From Bacillota bacterium (lineage in GTDB: Bacteria; Bacillota; Clostridia; Lachnospirales; Lachnospiraceae): a stretch of DNA of 47,370 nt. The stretch is taken from the NCBI GenBank assembly GCA_023402845.1, contig JAEYFP010000054.1, positions 1 to 47,370 of the forward strand. The letters run 5' to 3'. A program made the translations under genes and the position numbers. Positions 40,370 through 47,370 of this stretch are shown piece by piece. The notes beneath the pieces were generated by a model that did no database searches, was not told the DNA's origin, and saw nothing but the letters and a program-made list of their open reading frames with translations. Each line of letters starts with the position of its first letter. Within the stretch, counting starts at the first letter, position 1.

Positions 40370-42180
40370 AAGAAAAAGCGTTATGGCTTGTGGAACGATC
40401 AAAAGGTGCATATAAACGAAGGAGCATCCAGTTAATTATTTCCATGTCCTTTACACTCGTGGCAATTTTGAGTATGACATTCATGGGGATTGCTTTTTAT
40501 ACGCATTTTATTAACAGCTCAAGAGAATCTGCTGTTGAAAACAATAAACAGATTTTGGATCAAGTGAGCTGGAATTTAAACACCTATATTCGAAATATGA
40601 TGAGCATATCGGATACGATGTATTACAATGTTATCAAAAATAAGGATCTGACTTACGACAGTATTAATGCGGAAATGAACCTTCTCTATGAAGCGAACAA
40701 GGACAACCTGATCAGTATCGCCTGCATTTCGGAGGACGGGGCTCTGATTGCGGCATCTCCGGTTGCGACTAGGAAGGACGGTGTTGATTTTAAACGGCAG
40801 GAATGGTTTACACAGGCGGAGGATAAAATCGAAAACCTCCATTTTTCCACACCGCATGTACAAAACATGTTTGAAAACAGCAATTACCGATATTATTGGG
40901 TTGTTTCCCTGAGTCGAAGTGTGGAGCTGACGAATATTGGACGTATCAGACGGGGGGTGCTCCTTGTCGATATGAACTTCAGTGCGATTGAGCAGATGTT
41001 TACCAAGGTGAATGAACGCGGAATCGGGTATGTCTATCTGATGAACCGGAACGGAGAAATTATTTACCATCCCGAGCAAAAGGCGATTTATTCAGGGCTG
41101 ATCAAGGAAAATAATCAGAAGGCGGCCTTCTATGAGGACGGAAATTATGTGGAGAGCTTTTTAGGGGAGGAACGCACTGTCATCGTAAAAACAGTAGGCT
41201 ATACGGGCTGGAAAATTGTAAGTGTGACACCGGTAAAAGAATTTTCAATGAATCTGATGCAATTGCGTTTTTTTATGCTGATGGTATGTACCGTAACCAT
41301 TTTTTTGATTCTGTTCGGCAATATTTTTATTTCCGACAAGGTGACGGATCCGATTCGAAAGCTTGAGGCTTCCATCAAATATCTGGAGGACGGTAATCTT
41401 GACGCAGATTACATTTATATTGGTGGGTCCCATGAAATCCGGCATCTCGGCAGAACGATCACTTCGATGGTCAAGCAGATGCGCAAGCTGATGGACGACA
41501 TGGTACGGGAGCAGAAGGAAAAACGGAAAAGCGAGCTGGATGCGCTGCAATCACAGATCAATCCGCACTTTCTATATAATACGCTGGATTCGGTTGTGTG
41601 GATGGTAGAGAGCGAACGGTATAAGGAAGCCATATCGATGGTGACGGCGCTTGCGAGCCTGTTCCGCATCAGTTTAAGCAAAGGGAATAATATCATCACG
41701 GTTAGGGATGAGATTGTCCACGCCAGAAACTATCTGAGTATCCAGCAAGTTCGTTATAAAAACCGATTTTCAGTAATAATTGACATTGCACCGGAAATTG
41801 AAGAATGTTCTACGATTAAACTGATCGTGCAGCCGCTTCTTGAGAATGCAATTTATTATGGTGTAGAGCATATGGACGGAGATGGGGAAATTACGCTGCA
41901 CGGCTATGAACGGGACGGGGATATTTATATCGAGGTCTCCGACAACGGAATGGGCATTCCGCAGGAGATGATTGAGATGCTATTGACCAAAAAGACAAAA
42001 ACAAGAGGAAAAGGCTCTGGTATCGGACTATGGAATGTCAATCAGCGAATCAGTCTTTATTTTAAAGGAAATTATGGCCTGTCGATCAAAAGCGAGCTGG
42101 ATGAAGGGACAACTGTTACCATTCACCTCCCTAAAATTCCTTATGAACAGTATAAGGAAGGAGGCGAGACACCCGTATGA
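40366..42180 (+). CDS. LytS/YesM-family sensor histidine kinase
   Basis: 604 residues. Membrane helix 1 is at about 25-47. An extracellular double-Cache-like domain spans about 50-295, helix 2 is at about 300-322, and a HAMP domain follows. The His_kinase (PF06580-type) block has His401 in QINPHFLYNTLDSV. The HATPase domain has Asn in QPLLENAIYYG and the G-box GKGSGIGLWNVNQR. It overlaps the genes on both sides by 4 bp (ATGA), so the regulator, kinase and following binding protein are tightly coupled. The closest described precedent is XylFII-LytS-YesN of Clostridium, where a sugar-binding protein controls the kinase. Confidence 0.94.
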   Translation: MKEKALWLVERSKGAYKRRSIQLIISMSFTLVAILSMTFMGIAFYTHFINSSRESAVENNKQILDQVSWNLNTYIRNMMSISDTMYYNVIKNKDLTYDSINAEMNLLYEANKDNLISIACISEDGALIAASPVATRKDGVDFKRQEWFTQAEDKIENLHFSTPHVQNMFENSNYRYYWVVSLSRSVELTNIGRIRRGVLLVDMNFSAIEQMFTKVNERGIGYVYLMNRNGEIIYHPEQKAIYSGLIKENNQKAAFYEDGNYVESFLGEERTVIVKTVGYTGWKIVSVTPVKEFSMNLMQLRFFMLMVCTVTIFLILFGNIFISDKVTDPIRKLEASIKYLEDGNLDADYIYIGGSHEIRHLGRTITSMVKQMRKLMDDMVREQKEKRKSELDALQSQINPHFLYNTLDSVVWMVESERYKEAISMVTALASLFRISLSKGNNIITVRDEIVHARNYLSIQQVRYKNRFSVIIDIAPEIEECSTIKLIVQPLLENAIYYGVEHMDGDGEITLHGYERDGDIYIEVSDNGMGIPQEMIEMLLTKKTKTRGKGSGIGLWNVNQRISLYFKGNYGLSIKSELDEGTTVTIHLPKIPYEQYKEGGETPV

Positions 42181-43145
42181 GAAAGCGAAGGCGTTTTTTA
42201 AAAATCAGTATTTTTGTCGTGCTCGTGTTGATTGTGGCGGAGTTTTATTACTACAGTAACTACAGCTCCAAGGAGGAGCCGGCGTTTCATATTTCTCTTA
42301 TCGTGTATGGAAACAGTTCTGACCGTTGGGAAAATCTCAAGCAGGGTGCCGAACGCGCTGCAGATGAGACAACCGCGGAGGTAAATCTGATTACGATGTC
42401 TACAGAAACGAATGCGAAGGAACAGCTCGCACTGATCAACAGGGAGATTGCAAACGGAGCAGACGCCCTCATGATTTCGGCCTGTGACAGCAGGGAGGTG
42501 GGAAAGTTTTTTCAGGAAAACAAGATGGAAATACCGGTTGTATTCGTGGAAAATGGATTGGAGAACAAGGAAGACTACTGGTATATTTCAGCGGATAATT
42601 ATGCAATGGGGTATGAACTTGCCAATGTCATTGCGGCAAATGAAAAGTGCTGGATTAAGGCAGCCATTATCGCGGACAGAATGGAAAGAAAGAATGTTTC
42701 CGGCCGGTTTCAGGGTGTCTATGATTCGTTGAGTCAGTATGCGGACGAGGTTGTTATCTGGGATCGCGATGAAAATGAAAAGGATATCCAAACTGTGCTG
42801 TTTTTACAGAGAGAATTGACGCAGGAGGCTGTTGATGTTGTGGTGGCACTCGATACAAGCTCAATGGAGTCCCTGATGGACGCGGTGGAAAACTTAAACA
42901 AAGACATCAAAGTGTATGGGATTGCAAATAGTGATAAAGCGGTTTATTACCTTGACAATGGAAAAATTAAATCGCTAATTTATCAAAATGAGTTCAGCAT
43001 CGGATATTTGGGTGTAAAGGTTATTCTCAATGAAAAAGCATACGAAAAAAATAAAATTTTCAATAAGGTTGAATACGAAATTATCAATGAGGACGATATG
43101 TATTCGGCGGAGTATGAAAAGCTGCTGTTTCCTTTTGTAAAGTAG
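42177..43145 (+). CDS. Membrane-anchored periplasmic-type sugar-binding protein (XylFII-like)
   Basis: 322 residues. A basic N-terminus and one uncleaved membrane helix (about 9-27; ISIFVVLVLIVAEFYYY) without a lipobox cysteine suggest it is tethered by its anchor. The rest is a LacI/RbsB-like sugar-binding fold (HISLIVYGNSSDRWENLKQGAERAA, then EIANGADALMISACD and VVVALDTSS). It starts 4 bp inside the kinase gene, so translation is coupled to the kinase. In XylFII-LytS systems a tethered binding protein of this kind passes ligand information to the kinase; I infer the same job here. The ligand is unknown. Confidence 0.87.
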   Translation: MRKRRRFLKISIFVVLVLIVAEFYYYSNYSSKEEPAFHISLIVYGNSSDRWENLKQGAERAADETTAEVNLITMSTETNAKEQLALINREIANGADALMISACDSREVGKFFQENKMEIPVVFVENGLENKEDYWYISADNYAMGYELANVIAANEKCWIKAAIIADRMERKNVSGRFQGVYDSLSQYADEVVIWDRDENEKDIQTVLFLQRELTQEAVDVVVALDTSSMESLMDAVENLNKDIKVYGIANSDKAVYYLDNGKIKSLIYQNEFSIGYLGVKVILNEKAYEKNKIFNKVEYEIINEDDMYSAEYEKLLFPFVK

Positions 43146-43194
43146 CTGCTATCACAGTTTTTCATTTTTAGCCGAACGTGGGGGATCACAAAAT

Positions 43195-44274
43195 ATGAAG
43201 CGATTGAGTAAGAATAGCAGACTTTTGTCTTTTTTGATTTGTGTACAGCTGTTGTTTTCCATGACGGCATGCTCGTATGAAGGGATACTTTTGGGAAATG
43301 AAGAAAAAAGGCCGCAGAACATCAAAATCGGTGTCAGTATTTATGATGAATATGATACATTCATCTCCGATGTCGTGCAAAGCCTGAGTGAATGGAGTAA
43401 GGAAAAGGAAAACGAGGCGGGCATCACAATCTCGCTTGAAGTCGTGAGTGCAAACGGCAGCCAGCTTACACAAAATGATCAGGTCGAGAAATTTATTGAT
43501 AAAAACTGTGATGTTATATGTGTAAACCTTGTGGATAGGACAGATGCCACCGTGATTATCGACAAGGTAAAGAGCGCAGATATTCCTGTTATCTTTTTTA
43601 ACAGGGAACTTGTAAAAGAGGATTTGGAGCGCTGGAACAAGCTTTATTATGTGGGGGCGGTTGCAGAACAGTCCGGGCGTTTGCAGGCAAAGGTCGTGAC
43701 GGAGGCACTGAGCGATGAGAAATATTTTAACGAGACGGATATCAATCACGACGGTACCTTGCAATATGTTATGCTTGAGGGAGAGACCGGACATCAGGAC
43801 GCGCTTGTGCGTACACAAGTATCGATCGAGGAGATTAAGAAGGCAGGTTATTCGGTAGAGAAGCTAGGCGATGAAATTGCCAATTGGAACCGGGCGCAGG
43901 CTGCGACAAAAATGAGCGCTCTGCTCGAAAAATATCCATGGCAGATTGAAATGATTATTGCGAATGACGATGATATGGCGCTTGGTGCGATCGATGCGCT
44001 GGATGCGGCTGGTGTGGAGCATTGGCCGCTGATTGTCGGTATCAACGGCACAAAAAATGCGCTGGAAATGATCAAGACAAAGAAGATGGAAGGAACGGTC
44101 TATAATGATGCGAGAGGACAGGCTGATCTGATTATGAAGCTTGCCTATGGGCTTGCCATGGAGGGAGAAGTGCCCGAGAAAATCGGGCTGGATGAGGGGA
44201 AATATGGGTACCTCCCTTACCGTATTATTAACTATGATAATGTACAGGGCTATATCCGCAATACGTCGAAGTAG
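43195..44274 (+). CDS. MglB-like galactose/glucose-type binding lipoprotein
   Basis: 359 residues with signal peptide and lipobox-like MTAC (Cys26). The binding fold resembles galactose/glucose-binding protein MglB: IKIGVSIYDEYDTF at the start, NLVDRTDA, FFNRE, YVGAVAEQSGRLQA, and NDDDMALGAIDAL. The segment DINHDGTLQYVMLEGE (about 182-197) matches the calcium-binding EF-hand-like loop of MglB. It follows the tethered binding protein by 49 bp and is the fourth sugar-binding protein in 11 kb. No matching MglAC genes are present, so it may serve MmsAB or act in sensing. Confidence 0.88.
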   Translation: MKRLSKNSRLLSFLICVQLLFSMTACSYEGILLGNEEKRPQNIKIGVSIYDEYDTFISDVVQSLSEWSKEKENEAGITISLEVVSANGSQLTQNDQVEKFIDKNCDVICVNLVDRTDATVIIDKVKSADIPVIFFNRELVKEDLERWNKLYYVGAVAEQSGRLQAKVVTEALSDEKYFNETDINHDGTLQYVMLEGETGHQDALVRTQVSIEEIKKAGYSVEKLGDEIANWNRAQAATKMSALLEKYPWQIEMIIANDDDMALGAIDALDAAGVEHWPLIVGINGTKNALEMIKTKKMEGTVYNDARGQADLIMKLAYGLAMEGEVPEKIGLDEGKYGYLPYRIINYDNVQGYIRNTSK

Positions 44275-44322
44275 CTCAGATGTTATACGCAGAATATAAA
44301 AATAACAGTTTGAGGTGAGTAT

Positions 44323-45444
44323 ATGCCTGATGATAAAGGAAAGTCTAAATATTATATTGTGATGGAGCATCTGCGGCAGGAGATAACAAGCGGAAAGATA
44401 AAGGCGGGGGATAAGCTTCCATCGGAAAATGAGCTTGTGAAGGAATTTCATGTGAGCCGGCATACAGTACGCAAGGCTCTTTCCATTTTAGAAGGGGAAG
44501 GCTATGCGGAGGCAGTGCACGGAAAGGGAACTTATTGTACGGAGCGCCTGCGCCACAGAGAAAGCTCGCATAATATCGCAGTTGTGACGACGTATATTTC
44601 CGATTATATATTTCCGAGACTGATCCAGGGAATCGACAATATCCTGACGAAGGAAGGCTATAGCATCATCTTGAAAAACACGGGAAACAGTCAGAAGAAT
44701 GAGGCAAAGGCACTTGAGGATATCATGACAAAAAATATTGACGGTCTGATTATCGAGCCGAGTAAAAGCGAAATTTTCTGCAGGCACATGCACCAGTATG
44801 AGCAGCTTGACCGAATGGGGATTCCTTATGTTTTTTTACAGGGAACCTATCCGCAAATGAAGGATAAGCCGCATATCGTCATGGACGATGTGGAAGGCAG
44901 CTATCTGCTGACAAAATATTTGATCGGGCTTGGACACCGGCATATCATAGGCATTTTTAAAATTGATGATGGGCAGGGAGTCGCCCGCCATAAAGGGTAT
45001 AGTAAAGCGATTGGGGAAGCAGGCATGTTGTATGATCCGGATAATGTCATTCTATTTCACACAGAGGATCGGATCAAGAAACCGGCCGGCATGATCAAAC
45101 AGTTTATTGATGAGAAAAAACCAATGGATGCAGTCGTTTGCTATAATGATCAGACGGCTCTTGAGGTTATACGGACCTTGGAGGAAAACGGACTTCAGGT
45201 TCCGCAGGATATTTCGGTCACAGGCTATGACAATTCTTTTATGGCGGAAACCGGTTCTGTCAGGCTGACGACGATTGCGCATCCGAAGGAACGGCTTGGC
45301 GAAATGGTTGCAAAGCTGCTGCTTGAAAAAATAAACGGCGTGAAGGACAGCGACAGCCGGGTAGAACGGATCGTAAAACCGGAATTGATTATTAGGGAGT
45401 CCTGTATGGAGAGAAAATCAGACAAGCTTGTGGAAAAATCGTAA
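44323..45444 (+). CDS. araR: AraR-type GntR-LacI regulator of arabinose genes
   Basis: 373 residues. The N-terminal GntR-type winged helix (about 8-72; YYIVMEHLRQEITSGKIKAGDKLPSENELV) is joined to a LacI/periplasmic-binding-type effector domain (about 82-360; VVCYNDQTALEV, SVTGYDNSFMAE). This GntR-LacI chimera is the AraR architecture, in which L-arabinose releases the repressor. It lies 138 bp upstream of araA, whose promoter overlaps an inverted repeat built from ACTTGTA half-sites. The ribosome binding site is GAGGTGAG. A repressor role is inferred from family and location. Confidence 0.88.
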   Translation: MPDDKGKSKYYIVMEHLRQEITSGKIKAGDKLPSENELVKEFHVSRHTVRKALSILEGEGYAEAVHGKGTYCTERLRHRESSHNIAVVTTYISDYIFPRLIQGIDNILTKEGYSIILKNTGNSQKNEAKALEDIMTKNIDGLIIEPSKSEIFCRHMHQYEQLDRMGIPYVFLQGTYPQMKDKPHIVMDDVEGSYLLTKYLIGLGHRHIIGIFKIDDGQGVARHKGYSKAIGEAGMLYDPDNVILFHTEDRIKKPAGMIKQFIDEKKPMDAVVCYNDQTALEVIRTLEENGLQVPQDISVTGYDNSFMAETGSVRLTTIAHPKERLGEMVAKLLLEKINGVKDSDSRVERIVKPELIIRESCMERKSDKLVEKS

Positions 45445-45471
45445 AAAATTCAATTATTTAGTGGAAAAAAC

Positions 45472-45513
45472 AACTTGTATATAAAACCATACAAGTTTTA
45501 TACTGAACTTGTA
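45472..45513. promoter_or_regulatory. araA promoter overlapped by ACTTGTA operator repeats
   Basis: TTGTAT (45475-45480), 18 bp and TATACT (45499-45504) form the promoter. AACTTGTAT (45472-45480) and ATACAAGTT (45489-45497) are perfect inverted 9-bp arms with an 8-bp spacer. A third half-site, AACTTGTA, is at 45506-45513, so half-sites recur about every 17 bp across the promoter. This is the likely AraR-type binding region, although spacing is wider than the compact Bacillus AraR operator. Confidence 0.65.
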
Positions 45514-45581
45514 GACAGAAGGCTCTCTGCCGTCATCCGGTAGGAGCTGAAACGAACAACAATCAGTATAGGAGGATCATC

Positions 45582-47078
45582 ATGAAGACGGGTAAAAATT
45601 ATAAGTTTTGGTTTTGTACAGGTTCACAGGATTTATATGGAGAGGAATGCCTCACCAGAGTTGCACAGCATTCCAAAATTATTGTCGAAGAATTGAATAA
45701 GTCGGGTGTGCTGCCCTTCGAGCTTGTCTGGAAGCCGACGTTAATTACAAATGAACTGATCAGAAAAACATTTAACGAGGCAAATGCGGACGAGGAGTGC
45801 GCGGGAGTGATCACATGGATGCATACGTTTTCACCGGCAAAGTCATGGATTCTCGGCTTACAGGAATACAGAAAGCCTCTCTGCCATTTACATACGCAGT
45901 TTAATCAGGAAATTCCCTATGATACAATCGACATGGATTTTATGAATGAAAACCAGTCCGCTCACGGTGACAGGGAATATGGTCACATTGTGACTCGGAT
46001 GGGAATCGAGAGAAAGGTCATTGTCGGTTATTGGGATACCGGTGCGGTGAAGGATGCGCTGGCGGGTTGGATGCGGACAGCAATCGGTCTTGCGGAATCC
46101 TCCCATATCAGAGTATGCCGGATTGCCGATAATATGAGAAACGTCGCGGTAACGGAAGGCGATAAGGTAGAGGCACAGATCAAGTTTGGATGGGAAATTG
46201 ACGCATATCCGGTTAATGAAATTGAAGAATATGTTGCGGCTGTTCCTCAGAACGAAATTAAGACTCTTGTGGAAGAATACTATGGAAAGTATGAAATTCT
46301 GCTTGAAGGATGGGATGCCGCAGAATTTGAGCGCCATGTGTCTGTTCAGGCAGGAATTGAAATCGGCTTTGAGAAGTTTTTGGAGGAAAAGAACTATCAG
46401 GCGATTGTTACGCATTTTGGAGATTTGGGAAGACTGCAGCAGCTTCCTGGTCTTGCAATCCAGAGGCTGATGGAAAAAGGCTATGGCTTTGGCGGCGAAG
46501 GTGACTGGAAAACGGCGGCGATGGTACGACTCATGAAAATCATGACAGCCGGGAAGAGCGACGCGAAGGGAACTTCTTTTATGGAGGATTATACTTATAA
46601 TTTTGTCCCGGGGAAGGAAGGCATTTTACAGGCGCATATGTTGGAGGTCTGCCCGTCTGTTGCGGATGGACAAATCAGTATCCGGGTAAATCCGTTGTCA
46701 ATGGGTGACAGGGAAGATCCGGCAAGACTGGTCTTTATCTCTAAGACAGGACCGGCGATCGCGACGTCTCTGATTGATTTGGGTAATCGTTTCCGCCTTA
46801 TCATCAATGAAGTGGATTGCAAGAAGGCAGAAAAGCCAATGCCGAAGCTTCCGGTAGCTACCGCATTCTGGACACCGCAGCCGAATCTCACGGTTGGAGC
46901 AGAGGCTTGGATCCTGGCCGGCGGCGCGCATCACACGGCGTTTTCTTACGATCTCACAACTGAGCAAATGGTTGACTGGGCCGCTGTAATGGGAATTGAA
47001 AGTGTTGTCATTGACAAGGATACGACAATTAAAAATTTCAAAAATGAGCTTAGATGGAATGAAATTGTATTTAAATAA
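45582..47078 (+). CDS. araA: L-arabinose isomerase
   Basis: 498 residues, normal for AraA. It converts L-arabinose to L-ribulose with a divalent metal. Family landmarks are WFCTGSQDLYGEE at the start, WMHTFSPAKSWI near 80, HLHTQFNQEIPYDTIDMDFMN near 105-125, and GFGGEGDWKTAAMVRLMK near 305. The C-terminal WILAGGAHHTAFS near 445-457 carries a metal-binding histidine. A strong GGAGG is 7 nt from the ATG. It is preceded by an operator-covered promoter and followed by araD, so L-arabinose catabolism runs directly beside the transporter and sensors. araB (ribulokinase) is not in this window. Confidence 0.96.
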   Translation: MKTGKNYKFWFCTGSQDLYGEECLTRVAQHSKIIVEELNKSGVLPFELVWKPTLITNELIRKTFNEANADEECAGVITWMHTFSPAKSWILGLQEYRKPLCHLHTQFNQEIPYDTIDMDFMNENQSAHGDREYGHIVTRMGIERKVIVGYWDTGAVKDALAGWMRTAIGLAESSHIRVCRIADNMRNVAVTEGDKVEAQIKFGWEIDAYPVNEIEEYVAAVPQNEIKTLVEEYYGKYEILLEGWDAAEFERHVSVQAGIEIGFEKFLEEKNYQAIVTHFGDLGRLQQLPGLAIQRLMEKGYGFGGEGDWKTAAMVRLMKIMTAGKSDAKGTSFMEDYTYNFVPGKEGILQAHMLEVCPSVADGQISIRVNPLSMGDREDPARLVFISKTGPAIATSLIDLGNRFRLIINEVDCKKAEKPMPKLPVATAFWTPQPNLTVGAEAWILAGGAHHTAFSYDLTTEQMVDWAAVMGIESVVIDKDTTIKNFKNELRWNEIVFK

Positions 47079-47113
47079 ATGCAGAGCACTAAGTTCGATC
47101 ATGAAACAGATCA

Positions 47114-47160
47114 TTGAAACAGCTGGAGAGGTATGATATAATGTCATCAGACATTATATC
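47114..47160. promoter_or_regulatory. araD promoter with palindrome over the -10
   Basis: TTGAAA (47114-47119), 17 bp and TATAAT (47137-47142). The -10 sits inside the left arm of a perfect inverted repeat, GATATAATGTC (47135-47145) with GACATTATATC (47150-47160), 4-nt loop. It lacks a T-run, so it reads better as promoter plus operator than as araA terminator. Confidence 0.55.
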
Positions 47161-47193
47161 GCGCCGAAACAGATGAGAATGTGTACATCTGCC

Positions 47194-47216
47194 GATAAAT
47201 TATGCAATAATTTATC
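47194..47216. other. AT-rich perfect inverted repeat in the araD leader
   Basis: GATAAATTAT (47194-47203) and ATAATTTATC (47207-47216) are exact complements with a 3-nt loop, about 15 bp before the araD ribosome binding site. It may be an operator half or an RNA hairpin. Confidence 0.45.
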
Positions 47217-47243
47217 AGATAACGGTGAAAGAGGAGAGGTAGA

Positions 47244-47370
47244 ATGTTAAAGCATTTAAAGCAGCAGGTTTATGAGGCAAACATGGCACTTCCCAAGCAC
47301 GGTCTTGTGACGTTCACCTGGGGAAATGTCAGCGGAATCGACCGGGAAAAGGGACTTTTCGTGATTAAAC
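47244..47370 (+). CDS. araD: L-ribulose-5-phosphate 4-epimerase, N-terminal part (cut by window end)
   Basis: Only the first 42 codons are present (MLKHLKQQVYEANMALPKHG, followed by LVTFTWGNVSGIDREKGLF). The TWGNVSG motif is the substrate-binding Gly-Asn-x-Ser segment of class II aldolase/AraD enzymes, and the KQQVYEAN-LPKHGLV start is typical of AraD. GAGGAGAGG lies about 5 nt before the ATG. The gene probably shares arabinose control with araA but has its own promoter-like sequence. The rest lies outside the window. Confidence 0.9.
   Translation, partial: MLKHLKQQVYEANMALPKHGLVTFTWGNVSGIDREKGLFVIK

Noticed and set aside
43186..43818. Minus-strand open frame of 210 codons opposite the MglB-like gene
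   Set aside because: A mirror of the real coding strand without start signals or recognisable domains.
47135..47160. Palindrome after araA as an intrinsic terminator
   Set aside because: It is AT-rich with no following T-run and contains a well-spaced -10 box, so promoter/operator is the better reading.
1..47370. CRISPR arrays, transposases, integrases, prophage genes, tRNAs or rRNAs
   Set aside because: I looked for direct-repeat/spacer patterns, terminal inverted repeats with transposase motifs, and tRNA-like cloverleaf sequences and saw none I could support.

Overview
This 47.4 kb window looks like chromosome from an anaerobic, gut-type Clostridia, most likely Lachnospiraceae. The support is indirect. 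Base composition is moderately low in GC, with strong GGAGG-type ribosome binding sites. There is a Met T-box leader, a large Firmicutes-type SRP RNA, a radical-SAM activator of anaerobic ribonucleotide reductase, an iron alcohol dehydrogenase, and a large investment in sugar uptake. I see no phage genes, transposases, CRISPR arrays, tRNAs or rRNAs.

Layout, positions 1-16.7 kb: metG sits behind a T-box, followed by an XRE-type repressor facing away from a lysophospholipase-like hydrolase. Next come a secreted DUF1002 protein, a GNAT acetyltransferase, an OmpR/histidine kinase pair, a YesL-type membrane protein with a diguanylate cyclase, a stand-alone sugar-ABC ATPase (MsmK/UgpC type), a PucR/CdaR-like regulator, a protein with an alanine-rich 18-bp repeat, an NrdG-like activase and tadA. 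Positions 16.8-25 kb: iron alcohol dehydrogenase, SRP RNA (ffs), a YtrA-type GntR/ABC exporter operon with a clear operator, nudC, and a GH25/SH3 lipoprotein.

Positions 25-30 kb form a galactose (Leloir) unit. A LacI-type repressor is divergent from galK-galE-galT, and the shared control region carries repeated TTTASTAAA boxes and an 18-bp perfect palindrome. Positions 30.2-32.2 kb hold three adjacent small membrane-protein genes of unknown function that look related to one another, then an aldo/keto reductase.

Positions 33.3-47.4 kb are one coherent pentose/monosaccharide region. It starts with a ChvE-MmsA-MmsB transporter. A five-gene sensory block follows: a second ChvE-like lipoprotein, a YesN-type response regulator, a LytS/YesM-type kinase, a membrane-anchored sugar-binding protein and an MglB-like lipoprotein. 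Then come an AraR-type GntR-LacI regulator, araA (L-arabinose isomerase) and the start of araD, cut by the window end. The likely logic is that binding proteins report extracellular sugar to the kinase, the YesN regulator sets transporter expression, and AraR controls catabolism from an intracellular signal.

The items most worth a second look are: (i) the block with three extra binding proteins around one two-component system; (ii) a dispersed hairpin repeat, two copies 83% identical over 100 bp with a compensatory base-pair change, each directly abutting an intrinsic terminator, with a possible third relative in the same position behind galT; and (iii) the three-gene zinc-ribbon/membrane operon.
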